A stretch of DNA of 47,781 nt, taken from positions 1 to 47,781 of the forward strand of contig CAJOJD010000025.1 in the NCBI GenBank assembly GCA_905234745.1, read 5' to 3'. Positions 1-8,858 of the stretch are shown one piece after another (within the stretch, counting starts at the first letter, position 1; each line of letters begins with the position of its first letter). Position numbers and translations under genes: made by a program. Origin of the DNA: an uncultured Bacteroidaceae bacterium. Its GTDB lineage: Bacteria > Bacteroidota > Bacteroidia > Bacteroidales > Bacteroidaceae. Below the pieces are notes generated by a model. It was not told the DNA's origin. It did not search any database and worked only from the letters and a program-made list of their open reading frames with translations.

Positions 1-118
1 TTGCATCTACTGCATTTGATACTATCTCGCGAAGGAATATCTCGCGGTCACTGTACAGGAACTGTTTGATGATGGGGAATATGTTCTCGGTGGTTACCCC
101 AATTGTACCTTTCTGCAT
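1..118 (-). CDS. htpG: HtpG (Hsp90 chaperone), N-terminal fragment cut by window edge
   Basis: The leftward reading frame beginning at an ATG at 118 encodes 39 residues starting [16 protein letters not shown] and containing [12 protein letters not shown]. This is the first helix of the GHKL ATPase domain of Hsp90, which carries the conserved Glu and Asn used in ATP hydrolysis and Mg binding. HtpG is a cytosolic ATP-dependent homodimeric chaperone. The rest of the gene lies to the left of the window. It sits downstream of clpC on the same strand, so two proteostasis genes are adjacent, but a hairpin with a T-run lies between them and suggests separate transcription. Identity is from the N-terminal signature only. 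Confidence 0.9.
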   Translation of the reverse strand, partial: MQKGTIGVTTENIFPIIKQFLYSDREIFLREIVSNAVDA

Positions 119-160
119 ATCTTATGTCGTTTTTGATTATTTCCTGCATGGTATAATACA

Positions 161-192
161 ACAAAAATGCCAGACGGATATCCGACTGACAT
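161..192 (-). terminator. Palindrome/terminator between clpC and htpG
   Basis: A 26-bp near-palindrome (167-192, centre GGATATCC, 11 of 13 pairs matching) is followed on the minus strand by TTTTTGT. In minus-strand RNA one of the two mismatches becomes a G-U pair, so the fold suits a terminator for clpC better than the opposite direction. It could instead be an operator for htpG, whose start lies about 50 bases further on. Confidence 0.6.
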
Positions 193-231
193 TTTGGCTG
201 AACGGGAGTCTGTCTGTGACTCTCTGTCAAA

Positions 232-2760
232 TTATTTTGTCCCTACAGAGACTGTAAGGTCCGTTTTTTCGGGATTTGCATCGACCGTAAGCAGGGAGCC
301 CTGGGGGCATTCTCCGTCAATCATGACCTCGGCAAGCTTGTCCTCGACGTATGTCTGGATGGCACGTTTGAGAGGACGTGCGCCGTACTCGCGGCTGTAG
401 CCCTTGTCTGCCAGGAATTCCTTGGCTGAGTCTGTTACAGACAGGGTGTAGCCCATGCCCTCCATGCGTGATGAAAGTTGTGAGAGTTCTATGCCTACAA
501 TGCGTCCTACAGCTTCACGGTCCAACTGGTTGAAGGTAATGATCTCATCAATACGGTTGATGAACTCGGGGGCGAACGACTTGTTCAGGGCCTTGCGTAT
601 GATATCCTGACGGGCCAGGTCTGTTCCGGCATCGGAGGTGCCGAATCCTATACCCCGACCATACTCCTGAATCTGTCTTGAGCCCAGGTTGGAGGTCATT
701 ATGATAATGGTATTGCGGAAATCGACCGTACGGCTCTCGCTGTCTGTCAGACGACCTTCATCCATTACCTGAAGCAGTATGTTGAAGACATCCTGGTGAG
801 CCTTCTCTATCTCATCCAGAAGGATGATGGAGTAGGGCTTACGGCGTACCTTCTCGGTCAGTTGACCGCCATCCTCATAACCTACGTATCCGGGAGGCGC
901 TCCGACCAGGCGTGATACGGCGAACTTCTCCATGAACTCACTCATGTCTACGCGTATGAGTGCATCGGAGGTTCCGAACATCTGCTCGGCAAGTTCTTTT
1001 GCAAGCAGTGTCTTACCTACGCCGGTGGGTCCGAGGAACAGGAACGTGCCTATTGGTTTGTTGGGATTTTTTAAACCCACGCGACTGCGGCGGATGGCTC
1101 TCGAGAGCAGATCGATTGCCGAATCCTGGGCGATAACCCTTGACTTGAGGGCAGGGGCCAGGCCTTTAAGACGCTCACCCTCCTCACGGGCTATCTTCTG
1201 TACCGGAACGCCGCTCATCATTGAAACGACAGTGGCAATATTCTCCTCGTTGACGGTCTCGCGATGGCTCTTGAGTGACTTCTCCCATTCCTTGCGCATC
1301 TGCTCAAGCTCTCCTTCAAGAACCTTCTCCTGATCGCGGAAACGGGCAGCGAGTTCAAAGTCCTGACGCGCTACGGCATCGTTCTTTCCTTCACGGGTAA
1401 AGTCTATCTGATGTTCCTTGTCCTCAATCTCCTTGGGGACTGAAAGATTGGACAGATGAGTGCGTGAACCGGCCTCATCCATGACATCAATAGCCTTGTC
1501 CGGGAATGAACGGTCGGTAATGTAACGCTGTGCAAGGGTTACGCATGCCTTGAGTGCATCGGCGGTGTAAGTTACATTATGGTGGTCCTCATAACGGTCC
1601 TTGATGTTCTCCAGGATCTGGAGGGTCTCATCGGCCGTAGTGGGTTCAACCAGAATCTTCTGGAAACGGCGCTCCAAAGCTCCGTCCTTCTCGATCGATT
1701 TGCGGTACTCGTCGACGGTAGTTGCGCCGATGCACTGAACCTCACCACGTGACAGGGCGGGTTTGAGCATGTTGGCCGCATCCATTGATCCGGGCGCAGA
1801 ACCTGCACCTATTATTGTATGCACCTCGTCAATGAAGAGAATAATGTCAGGATTTTTCTTAAGTTCCTGGATGATTGAACGGAGCCTTTCCTCAAACTGT
1901 CCGCGGTATTTTGTGCCGGCCACTACAGCCGCCATATCAAGGGCAAGGATGCGTTTGCCGAAAAGCATACGGGAGACCTTGCGCTTTACGATGCGCTGTG
2001 AAAGACCCTCTACGATGGCCGATTTACCTACGCCGGGTTCTCCGATAAGGATGGGGTTGTTTTTCTTGCGGCGGGTAAGTATCTGGGCCAGACGTTCTAT
2101 TTCCTTTTCACGTCCAACTACAGGATCCAACTTGCCATCCATGGCAGCCTGTGTCATATCCGTGCTGAAACTGTCCAGAACGGGTGTATTACTGCCTGAT
2201 TTGGATGCCGTGGCAGTTCTGGAGGGTTTCTGCTTTCCGGATTCGGGTGATGAGAACTCGTCTTCATCGTCATCCTCGTCACTGTCCAGTCCCATACCCA
2301 TCTGAATCTCGGTCTGAGTACCGTTGAGTTGTGCAAGCAGGCTGCGGTAGTCTACGTTGTACATTGACAGTATGTTGGCGGTAGAACTGGATCTGTCGCG
2401 TGCTATGGCTAGCAGCAGATGCTCGGCCTCGACCTCTTCCTTTTTCTGGAGTCTTGCCTCAAGCATGCTGATCTTGAGCAGGCGTGTCACTGCAACCGAC
2501 AGGGCAATCTTCTCAATTGGAATCTTATCGGCCTGTGTATCCTGAGATGTCTGGTCTGATTCAAGGCGCATACGCAGTTCGGAAAGGTCAACGCCCATTT
2601 CCGAAAGCAACTGGACAGCCTTGTTGCGGCCGTCGCGGAGCATACCAAGCAGAAGGTGATTGGCTGTCACCTCGGCGTGCATGAGACGCTCAGCCTCCTC
2701 TTTGGAGAGTGATATTATGGTATTCAGTTTATCTGACAGTCTGTATTCCATCATATTCAT
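232..2760 (-). CDS. clpC: ATP-dependent Clp protease ATP-binding subunit ClpC
   Basis: Hsp100/Clp AAA+ unfoldase of 842 residues that feeds substrates to ClpP in the cytosol. Order of parts: Clp_N repeats (about 1-150), a strongly acidic linker (about 160-168), AAA1 with Walker A GEPGVGKS at 240-247 and Walker B ILFIDEVH near 307, a UVR-type coiled segment near 466-495 (DFELAARFRDQE), AAA2 with GPTGVGKT at 577-584 and Walker B IILLDEIE. The UVR segment and the absence of the long ClpB middle domain favour ClpC. GIGF after the second AAA module fits the ClpP-docking loop. ATG codons at residues 1, 3 and 4 are all possible starts. A terminator-like palindrome separates it from htpG, and the 265-base upstream gap is shared with divergent gyrA. 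Confidence 0.93.
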   Translation of the reverse strand: MNMMEYRLSDKLNTIISLSKEEAERLMHAEVTANHLLLGMLRDGRNKAVQLLSEMGVDLSELRMRLESDQTSQDTQADKIPIEKIALSVAVTRLLKISMLEARLQKKEEVEAEHLLLAIARDRSSSTANILSMYNVDYRSLLAQLNGTQTEIQMGMGLDSDEDDDEDEFSSPESGKQKPSRTATASKSGSNTPVLDSFSTDMTQAAMDGKLDPVVGREKEIERLAQILTRRKKNNPILIGEPGVGKSAIVEGLSQRIVKRKVSRMLFGKRILALDMAAVVAGTKYRGQFEERLRSIIQELKKNPDIILFIDEVHTIIGAGSAPGSMDAANMLKPALSRGEVQCIGATTVDEYRKSIEKDGALERRFQKILVEPTTADETLQILENIKDRYEDHHNVTYTADALKACVTLAQRYITDRSFPDKAIDVMDEAGSRTHLSNLSVPKEIEDKEHQIDFTREGKNDAVARQDFELAARFRDQEKVLEGELEQMRKEWEKSLKSHRETVNEENIATVVSMMSGVPVQKIAREEGERLKGLAPALKSRVIAQDSAIDLLSRAIRRSRVGLKNPNKPIGTFLFLGPTGVGKTLLAKELAEQMFGTSDALIRVDMSEFMEKFAVSRLVGAPPGYVGYEDGGQLTEKVRRKPYSIILLDEIEKAHQDVFNILLQVMDEGRLTDSESRTVDFRNTIIIMTSNLGSRQIQEYGRGIGFGTSDAGTDLARQDIIRKALNKSFAPEFINRIDEIITFNQLDREAVGRIVGIELSQLSSRMEGMGYTLSVTDSAKEFLADKGYSREYGARPLKRAIQTYVEDKLAEVMIDGECPQGSLLTVDANPEKTDLTVSVGTK

Positions 2761-2789
2761 TATTTGGGGGCCATAAGCCCGATGTAATG

Positions 2790-2797
2790 CAAAGATA
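2790..2797 (-). promoter_or_regulatory. Candidate clpC -7 box
   Basis: On the minus strand the sequence reads TATCTTTG, a match to the Bacteroidales -7 consensus TAnnTTTG, about 30 bases before the clpC start. No good TTTG box is seen at the expected distance, so the promoter may be weak or activator dependent. Confidence 0.5.
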
Positions 2798-2935
2798 ATC
2801 GGTTTTTGGCCGGTTCATACCTGTTTTTCCTATAAGATATCAACAAATCACATGCCACTGGCCAAGTTATGCCATAAAGTCCGAAACGGGAGTACTAAAA
2901 CTTATTAACACCTTATTAAAAATACGCGCGTAAAG

Positions 2936-2966
2936 TTGCTTATGAAGTATTTTTAAAGTACTTTTG
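2936..2966 (+). promoter_or_regulatory. gyrA promoter, TTG-N20-TACTTTTG
   Basis: TTG at 2936-2938 and TACTTTTG at 2959-2966 are separated by 20 bases, matching the Bacteroidales primary-sigma pattern. The gyrA start codon is 60 bases downstream. Confidence 0.7.
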
Positions 2967-3025
2967 AATGCTTTTAGGCCATAGGCTTCAAAGGTATTGT
3001 AGAAGACATAAAAAACAAGACAAAA

Positions 3026-5545
3026 TTGGAAAATCAGGACAGAATTATCAAGGTGAACATTGAGGAGGAGATGAAGTCCTCATACATTGACTATTCAATG
3101 TCAGTCATCGTAGCTCGTGCTCTTCCGGATGCGCGTGACGGTCTCAAGCCGGTACACCGCCGTATCCTTTACAGCATGATGCGCGACGGTAACACATCTG
3201 ACAAGGGCTATCGCAAATCGGCCCGTACAGTCGGTGATGTGCTCGGACACTTCCATCCTCATGGTGACTCTTCAGTATACGGTGCTCTTGTACGTCTGGC
3301 ACAGGATTGGATAATGCGTTATCCGCTTGTTGACGGCCAGGGTAACTTTGGTTCAATAGATGGTGACAGCCCCGCTGCCATGCGTTATACCGAGGTGCGT
3401 CTGCGCAAGATGGGTGAGGAGATGATGCAGGATATCAACAAGAATACCGTTGACTTTGTTCCCAACTATGACAACAAGGAGGAGGAGCCTACGGTTCTTC
3501 CCGCAACCATTCCCAATCTGCTTGTAAACGGTTCATCCGGCATCGCAGTAGGTATGGCTACCAATATGCCGCCTCACAACCTTACAGAGGTTCTGAACGG
3601 CTGTATGGCAATGGTTGACAATCCTGATATCACCGTTGACGAACTGATGCAGTTCATCAAGGCTCCTGATTTCCCCACAGGTGCATACATCTATGGCATA
3701 AGCGGTGTGCGTGAGGCTTACGAAACCGGACGCGGCCGTGTAATCATGCGTGCCAAGACAGAGATTGAGGCCGGCGAGCAGCACGACAAGATCGTCGTAA
3801 CCGAGATTCCTTACGGCGTAAATAAGGCAGAACTCATCAAGTTCATCGCTGAACTTGTTACAGATAAGAAGATTGAGGGTATCAGCAACGTAAATGACGA
3901 GTCAGACCGCGAGGGTATGCGTATCGTCATAGACGTAAAGCGTGACGCCAATGCAGGCGTTGTTCTGAACAAGTTGTTCAAGATGACGGCACTGCAGACA
4001 TCATTCGGCGTAAACAATATCGCCCTTGTAAAGGGACGTCCCAAATGCCTCAACCTGCGCGACCTTATCAAGTGCTTCATCGAGCACCGTCATGAGGTTG
4101 TAATACGCCGTACCAAGTTTGACCTTGAGGAGGCTAAAAAGCGCGCTCACATACTGGAAGGTCTGATCATTGCTTCAGACAACATCGATGAGGTAATCCA
4201 GATCATCAAGAAGGCCAAGACCCCGAATGATGCCATCCAGAACCTTATGGACCGTTTCGGACTGGATGACATCCAGGCCAAGGCTATCGTGGACATGCGT
4301 CTGCGTCAGTTGACCGGACTTATGCAGGATCAGCTGCATGAGGAGTACAATGAGGTCATGGCACGTATTGAGGAACTCCAGAGCATTCTGGATGATCCCG
4401 AGAAGTGCAAGCAGGTCATCAAGGATGAGATGCAGGCCATCATTGACAAGTACGGCGACGAGCGCAAGACAGAGATAGTATACGCAAGCGAGGAGTTCAA
4501 TCCCGAGGACTTCTATGCCGATGAGCCCATGATCATCACAATGTCACATCTGGGTTACATCAAGCGTACCGCCCTTACAGAGTACCGTCTGCAGGGCAGG
4601 GGTGGTGTAGGATCCCGCGGAAGCGACAAGCGCGACGAGGACTTCATCGAGCACATATTCACCGCTACAACACACAACTACATACTCTTCTTCACACAGA
4701 AGGGACGTTGCTACTGGCTCAAGGTTTATGACATTCCTGAGGGCGGCAAGACATCAAAGGGCCGTGCAATACAGAATATGCTCAACATTGAGCCCGATGA
4801 TGCCGTAAACGCTTACATAGCAATCAAAAACCTTGGTGATGTTGAATTCACATCGAACCATTACCTGGTATTCTGCACACAGAATGGCGTAATCAAGAAG
4901 ACAATCCTTCAGGATTACTCACGTCCGCGCCAGAACGGTATCAACGCCATCAACCTCAATGAGGGTGACAAGGTTATCAACGTTCTGCTTACCGACGGAA
5001 ACAAGGAGATCATCATTGCCAACCGCAACGGCCGCGCAATCCGCTTCAACGAGAGCACGGTACGTTCAATGGGACGTACATCGACCGGTGTACGCGGCAT
5101 GACCCTTGATGAGGACGGTGAGGATCAGGTAGTAGGCATGATTGCCGTCGACGAGCAGCCAGAGGAGACCATCATGGTGGTTTCAGAGCAGGGTTACGGT
5201 AAGCGTTCCGAGATTGAGGATTACCGCAAGACCAACCGTGGCGGTAAGGGTGTCAAGACCCTGAACATTACGGACAAGACGGGCAAACTCGTTTCAATTC
5301 AGGCAGTTACCGATGACAACGACCTGGTTATCATCAACAAGTCCGGTATCACTCTGCGCGTAAGCGTTGCCGATTTCCGCGTGATGGGACGTGCCACACA
5401 GGGCGTAAGGCTCATTAACCTGGAGAAGCGCAATGACCAGATAGGTTCAATCTGCAAGGTTGACAGCGAACCAGTAGAAGAAGTTACCGAGGGTGGGGAG
5501 CAAACCGCTCCTGAAACCGCTCCAGAGGCACCTGTAACCGAGTAA
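3026..5545 (+). CDS. gyrA: DNA gyrase subunit A
   Basis: Type IIA topoisomerase subunit (839 residues) that cuts and rejoins DNA within the A2B2 gyrase to introduce negative supercoils. The breakage-reunion domain has the catalytic tyrosine at residue 121 (MRYTEVRL). The C-terminal beta-pinwheel contains the GyrA box [10 protein letters not shown], and the protein ends in an acidic, Pro/Thr-rich tail. The start is TTG: the protein begins [20 protein letters not shown], which agrees with the family N-terminus, and no in-frame ATG precedes it. In the quinolone-determining region, [10 protein letters not shown], Ser82 (E. coli Ser83) is kept but residue 86 (E. coli Asp87) is Gly. A secreted TPR protein follows after 62 bases. 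Confidence 0.96.
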   Translation: MENQDRIIKVNIEEEMKSSYIDYSMSVIVARALPDARDGLKPVHRRILYSMMRDGNTSDKGYRKSARTVGDVLGHFHPHGDSSVYGALVRLAQDWIMRYPLVDGQGNFGSIDGDSPAAMRYTEVRLRKMGEEMMQDINKNTVDFVPNYDNKEEEPTVLPATIPNLLVNGSSGIAVGMATNMPPHNLTEVLNGCMAMVDNPDITVDELMQFIKAPDFPTGAYIYGISGVREAYETGRGRVIMRAKTEIEAGEQHDKIVVTEIPYGVNKAELIKFIAELVTDKKIEGISNVNDESDREGMRIVIDVKRDANAGVVLNKLFKMTALQTSFGVNNIALVKGRPKCLNLRDLIKCFIEHRHEVVIRRTKFDLEEAKKRAHILEGLIIASDNIDEVIQIIKKAKTPNDAIQNLMDRFGLDDIQAKAIVDMRLRQLTGLMQDQLHEEYNEVMARIEELQSILDDPEKCKQVIKDEMQAIIDKYGDERKTEIVYASEEFNPEDFYADEPMIITMSHLGYIKRTALTEYRLQGRGGVGSRGSDKRDEDFIEHIFTATTHNYILFFTQKGRCYWLKVYDIPEGGKTSKGRAIQNMLNIEPDDAVNAYIAIKNLGDVEFTSNHYLVFCTQNGVIKKTILQDYSRPRQNGINAINLNEGDKVINVLLTDGNKEIIIANRNGRAIRFNESTVRSMGRTSTGVRGMTLDEDGEDQVVGMIAVDEQPEETIMVVSEQGYGKRSEIEDYRKTNRGGKGVKTLNITDKTGKLVSIQAVTDDNDLVIINKSGITLRVSVADFRVMGRATQGVRLINLEKRNDQIGSICKVDSEPVEEVTEGGEQTAPETAPEAPVTE

Positions 5546-5607
5546 CTTTAACAAGATGAAACAAATAATATATTAATAATGTAAAACCTATTAAACTTAG
5601 ATTCAAC

Positions 5608-6891
5608 ATGAAGAAGCTTATCTTTGTTTTGATTGCAGCTCTGGGTATGTCATGCACGTCATACGCCCAGATGACTGAGAAAGAACTCAAGAAGGCTACC
5701 AAGACCGCCAACAAGATGGTTAAGGAAGCCAAAAACGAATTTGAAAGAGATGATGTCCAGGACAAGAGAGGTGCAAAGCGTCTCATTGACCAGGCAATGA
5801 AGAATGACCTCAATAAGGATTGGGACCAGACTTGGCTTGTTGCAGCTGATATCTACCAGCATTTCTACTATCAGGAGAATACCAAGTCCTACACTCAGCC
5901 GTATGATACTGTAGCTATGTTCAATTACCTTACACAGTGGTATCAGTTCGCTATGAAGGCAGATGCTATCCAGCAGACACCGAATGCCAAGGGTAAGACA
6001 TCGGACGAGGCCAGAAAGAAACATGCCAAGGAGATACACAGAACCATGGGTGACCTGATTCGTGGCGGTATCTTCTATTTCAATGACCGTCAGGATTATG
6101 TCAAGGCATATGAGTTGTTTGACAGCTACTTTGAGACAGCCAAGCACCCGATGATTGTCGATCTGACCGAGGCCGATACGAATTTCCAGAAGAACGTGCC
6201 CATTTATTCTTATTATCCTGCTCTTGCAGCTTACAATCTTGAGAATTGGGAGAACGTTATCAAGTATGCAACAGTCGCTACAGCCGATGAGGAGGTAGGA
6301 GAGACCGCTACTGAGATGATCTGCGATGCTTACGGCAACCTTCAGGATACCATTTCATGGCTTGAGACTCTTAAGCAGGGACTTGTCAAGTATCCGACCG
6401 TTCAGTATTACTACGGAAAGCTCCTGAACTATTACAACCTCAAGAACGATATGACAGAGCTTGAGAACTTTGTAAACGAGATGGTTGAGATTGATCCCGA
6501 GAAGGCATACAACTACTACGTTCTGGGTTATGTAGCTCAGCAGAACAAGGATTATGACAAGGCTATCGCTCAGTATCAGACTGCTATTGAGAAGGATGAG
6601 AACCTGTCAGACGCTTACTTCAACCTTGGTCTTTGCATAATGTTCCAGGCTTCTGACTTCATGGATTCCAAGAGCAACCTTGACTACCGTTCAAAGGCTT
6701 ACAAGGATGCCGTTAAGGAGCAGAAGGAGTTATACAAGAAGGCACTCCCGTATTTCACAAAGTACAGAGAGCTTGAGCCGTCTGCAACCGACAAGTGGGC
6801 AATTCCTCTGCAGACAATCTATTATCAGGTTGACATGTCAAAGGAACTCAACGAGGTTGAGGCTCGTATGAAGGAGAAGGGTATGTTATAA
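5608..6891 (+). CDS. Secreted tetratricopeptide-repeat protein
   Basis: A protein of 427 residues with a signal peptide (MKKLIFVLIAALGMSCTSYAQ), so exported to the periplasm or outer membrane face. The C-terminal half has clear TPR pattern residues, for example AYNYYVLGYVAQQNKDYDKA followed by a second copy with SDAYFNLGLC. TPRs usually mediate protein-protein contacts; no catalytic motif was seen. The gene follows gyrA on the same strand with a short AT-rich gap and ends at a strong terminator, so the two may form one transcript. A TPR protein directly after gyrA is, as far as I recall, a conserved Bacteroidales arrangement. Specific function is unknown. Confidence 0.85.
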   Translation: MKKLIFVLIAALGMSCTSYAQMTEKELKKATKTANKMVKEAKNEFERDDVQDKRGAKRLIDQAMKNDLNKDWDQTWLVAADIYQHFYYQENTKSYTQPYDTVAMFNYLTQWYQFAMKADAIQQTPNAKGKTSDEARKKHAKEIHRTMGDLIRGGIFYFNDRQDYVKAYELFDSYFETAKHPMIVDLTEADTNFQKNVPIYSYYPALAAYNLENWENVIKYATVATADEEVGETATEMICDAYGNLQDTISWLETLKQGLVKYPTVQYYYGKLLNYYNLKNDMTELENFVNEMVEIDPEKAYNYYVLGYVAQQNKDYDKAIAQYQTAIEKDENLSDAYFNLGLCIMFQASDFMDSKSNLDYRSKAYKDAVKEQKELYKKALPYFTKYRELEPSATDKWAIPLQTIYYQVDMSKELNEVEARMKEKGML

Positions 6892-6913
6892 GCGATCAAA
6901 TATCCAAAATAAG

Positions 6914-6950
6914 AAAGGTCCTCGGGAAACCGGGGACCTTTTCTTTTTTC
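6914..6950 (+). terminator. Rho-independent terminator after TPR gene
   Basis: A 12-bp stem (one G-U pair) with GAAA tetraloop, AAAGGTCC..GGACCTTT, is followed by TTCTTTTTTC. It lies 22 bases after the TPR stop codon. Confidence 0.92.
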
Positions 6951-6979
6951 TTAATTCTCCAGAAGTGGGAGTGCAGTTT

Positions 6980-7019
6980 ATTTTTTGCTATTTAACATAA
7001 TAGATATTATGCAAAAAAT
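6980..7019. terminator. AT-rich palindrome, possible bidirectional terminator
   Basis: ATTTTTTGC (6980-6988) is the reverse complement of GCAAAAAAT (7011-7019), with an inner ATAAT/ATTAT pair. It lies between two convergent genes and could end the leftward bat-operon transcript. Confidence 0.4.
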
Positions 7020-7040
7020 AGGCAATTTCCCGCAGAGGGG

Positions 7041-7277
7041 TTATTTCTTGCTTTCTGCGATAATCTCCAGAGCTCTGTCAAGAACTGTCGTATCATCCAG
7101 GACAACGCATCCACCGTTTGGTCCCGGCTCTATATGGAAACCTACAGCTGAACCTTTCTTGTAGTCCGTAACTGTCTCTACATCAAGATTCAGCTCGTCG
7201 GCAATTCTGTGAATACTGCCCTCCGGAAGTTGCGCTTTGATCTGGCGCAGTTCGTTGAATGTGATTAATCTGGTCAT
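7041..7277 (-). CDS. Small putative DNA-binding (HTH-like) protein
   Basis: A 78-residue protein if started at the ATG giving MTRLITFNELRQIKAQLP; an ATG nine codons upstream adds only a hydrophobic run (MIIILILML) and is unlikely. The segment GSIHRIADELNLDVETV looks like a helix-turn-helix recognition region, and the rest ends in HIEPGPNGGCVVLDDTTVLDRAL. I recognise it as a family seen in Bacteroidales and annotated only as DNA-binding protein; the family name is uncertain. From memory, relatives have a longer loop (NYFGG-type) after the helix that seems about six residues shorter here. It lies 50 bases after the PAP2 gene on the same strand and may be the last gene of the bat transcript. Confidence 0.65.
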   Translation of the reverse strand: MTRLITFNELRQIKAQLPEGSIHRIADELNLDVETVTDYKKGSAVGFHIEPGPNGGCVVLDDTTVLDRALEIIAESKK

Positions 7278-7327
7278 AAGCATTAAAATTAGGATAATTA
7301 TCAATCTAGTTTATAAATATTGAAATC

Positions 7328-8038
7328 TCACGCAAGTCCCTGCGTAATACAGGAACCTATAAGTATTACTGCATACGTACCGAACAACACGCACATGAAT
7401 ACGAAAACGTCACTGCGCATGAATCCCGTCCTTGTATACAGAAGACTTGAATCATGAACGTTACGACGGCTACGTTCCTTACGTGTGGTCATGTAATATA
7501 TCCAGTATATGAAACTGCCGATAAGACTGCCTACGATGGCGCCTACAAGAATATCTCCTGCAAAGTGTACACCTAAGTATGTCCTTATCAGCGAGTTGAT
7601 TATAGCCCAAATTCCGACTGCAAGACTGAACCAACGGTCTCTTACCAGCCACATAAACAGAGATGCCAGACCAAATGAATTGGCCGCATGCCCCGAAAAG
7701 AACCCGTAAAGTCCTCCACGATAGCCATTTACGGTATCCACCATATTTAATATATATGGATCACGTGTTGGTCTGAGTCTATGAAAAAGCGGCTTGCAGA
7801 CCGATGATGACAACTGGTCGCACAGCAATACCGTGACGGCCACCAATATCAGTACAAGCAGCAATTTTTTAGGATTTATATTCCTGATTATCAGTAAGAT
7901 AGCAAACAAAGCGAGCGGAATCCATATTATGAATGAGGTATATAAATTGGCCACACCATCCCAGAAAAGGGATTCGCTGCCATTAATTGACAGCGTGGCC
8001 AATCTGTCTGTCTCTATGAGACCCTGTAATTCAGTCAT
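7328..8038 (-). CDS. PAP2-family membrane phosphatase
   Basis: Integral membrane protein of 236 residues with the three phosphatase motifs of the PAP2 superfamily: KPLFHRLRPTR (motif 1), the catalytic FSGHA (motif 2) and RTYLGVHFAGD (motif 3, with the nucleophilic His). About five or six hydrophobic helices surround them. Such enzymes dephosphorylate undecaprenyl pyrophosphate, phosphatidic acid or lipid A at the outer face of the inner membrane; the substrate here cannot be told from sequence. It starts 11 bases after the batE stop on the same strand, so it is probably the distal gene of the Bat operon. Confidence 0.88.
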   Translation of the reverse strand: MTELQGLIETDRLATLSINGSESLFWDGVANLYTSFIIWIPLALFAILLIIRNINPKKLLLVLILVAVTVLLCDQLSSSVCKPLFHRLRPTRDPYILNMVDTVNGYRGGLYGFFSGHAANSFGLASLFMWLVRDRWFSLAVGIWAIINSLIRTYLGVHFAGDILVGAIVGSLIGSFIYWIYYMTTRKERSRRNVHDSSLLYTRTGFMRSDVFVFMCVLFGTYAVILIGSCITQGLA

Positions 8039-8049
8039 TCATAATCAGA

Positions 8050-8850
8050 TTAAATGATTTCCATAACGTTTACCGGAATCCAACCCGTATTGCCATCCTC
8101 AAGCCTGATCTCTACCCACTCTTTCATGGAAGAATCAAGGATCTGGACTTTACGTCCCTCATGAATAATAAACAGGTCTGTGCCGGCGCTTGTGGGTGTG
8201 CTCTTGACTGTAACACTCGGTGACATGATAATTGCGGTGTCACGGTTTTTGAGATTTCCCATTTGCGTTGTAGCGAAGATAAAAGATAAAACGGATAAAA
8301 GCAAGAAAAATGCGCTAAAAGAAAAAGATATTTTTCGGATACCTGTTTTCTTTGAGAACAGGAAAACGCCTGCCAGAAGCATGGTCAATGCGAACAGGAC
8401 AACTGTCAGGACTGCCCATCCGTTAACGTCCAGCACAGCCAGAAGTTTCTTGAACCAAACCACTATAAATAACTGATTTACAGTGTTTACCTTATCAACT
8501 GTTTTAGTGCGGGCCAACTCCAGATTGAATCTTATGTCAGGATCTGACGGGTCCAGAAGGTATGCACGCTCGTAGTACAGTATAGCCTTGGCTATCTCAT
8601 CACGCTTAAGCCAGCAGTTGCCAAGATTCATATATAAGGTGGCATTTACGCCCTGATTCTCAATAATCCACTCATAGGCGCTGATTGCTGCATGGTAATC
8701 ACCTTGTATATAAGCGCTGTCAGCCTCAGCCAATGTGGGAACTGCATCTATCCTGGCAGAATCTGTCACCAGACTGGTCATTTCGTTGCCGGTCTGAGCC
8801 ATTGCCATGACCGGGACCAATGCTAATATAAGAGCAAATATCTTTCTCAT
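8050..8850 (-). CDS. batE: BatE, TPR and SH3-like aerotolerance protein
   Basis: A 266-residue protein with a signal peptide ending near AMAQ, a TPR region (DSAYIQGDYHAAISAYEW, then TLYMNLGNCWLKRDEIAKA), two membrane segments in the middle and a C-terminal SH3-like domain (KVQILDSSMKEWVEIRLEDG). This is the architecture of BatE of the Bacteroides aerotolerance locus. I start at the ATG at 8850; a GTG at 8862 overlaps the batD stop by four bases (GTGA) and is a plausible alternative that would couple translation. BatE is thought to sit in the membrane with BatA-D in a complex; its biochemical role is not established. Confidence 0.85.
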   Translation of the reverse strand: MRKIFALILALVPVMAMAQTGNEMTSLVTDSARIDAVPTLAEADSAYIQGDYHAAISAYEWIIENQGVNATLYMNLGNCWLKRDEIAKAILYYERAYLLDPSDPDIRFNLELARTKTVDKVNTVNQLFIVVWFKKLLAVLDVNGWAVLTVVLFALTMLLAGVFLFSKKTGIRKISFSFSAFFLLLSVLSFIFATTQMGNLKNRDTAIIMSPSVTVKSTPTSAGTDLFIIHEGRKVQILDSSMKEWVEIRLEDGNTGWIPVNVMEII

Positions 8851-8858
8851 AATACGAT

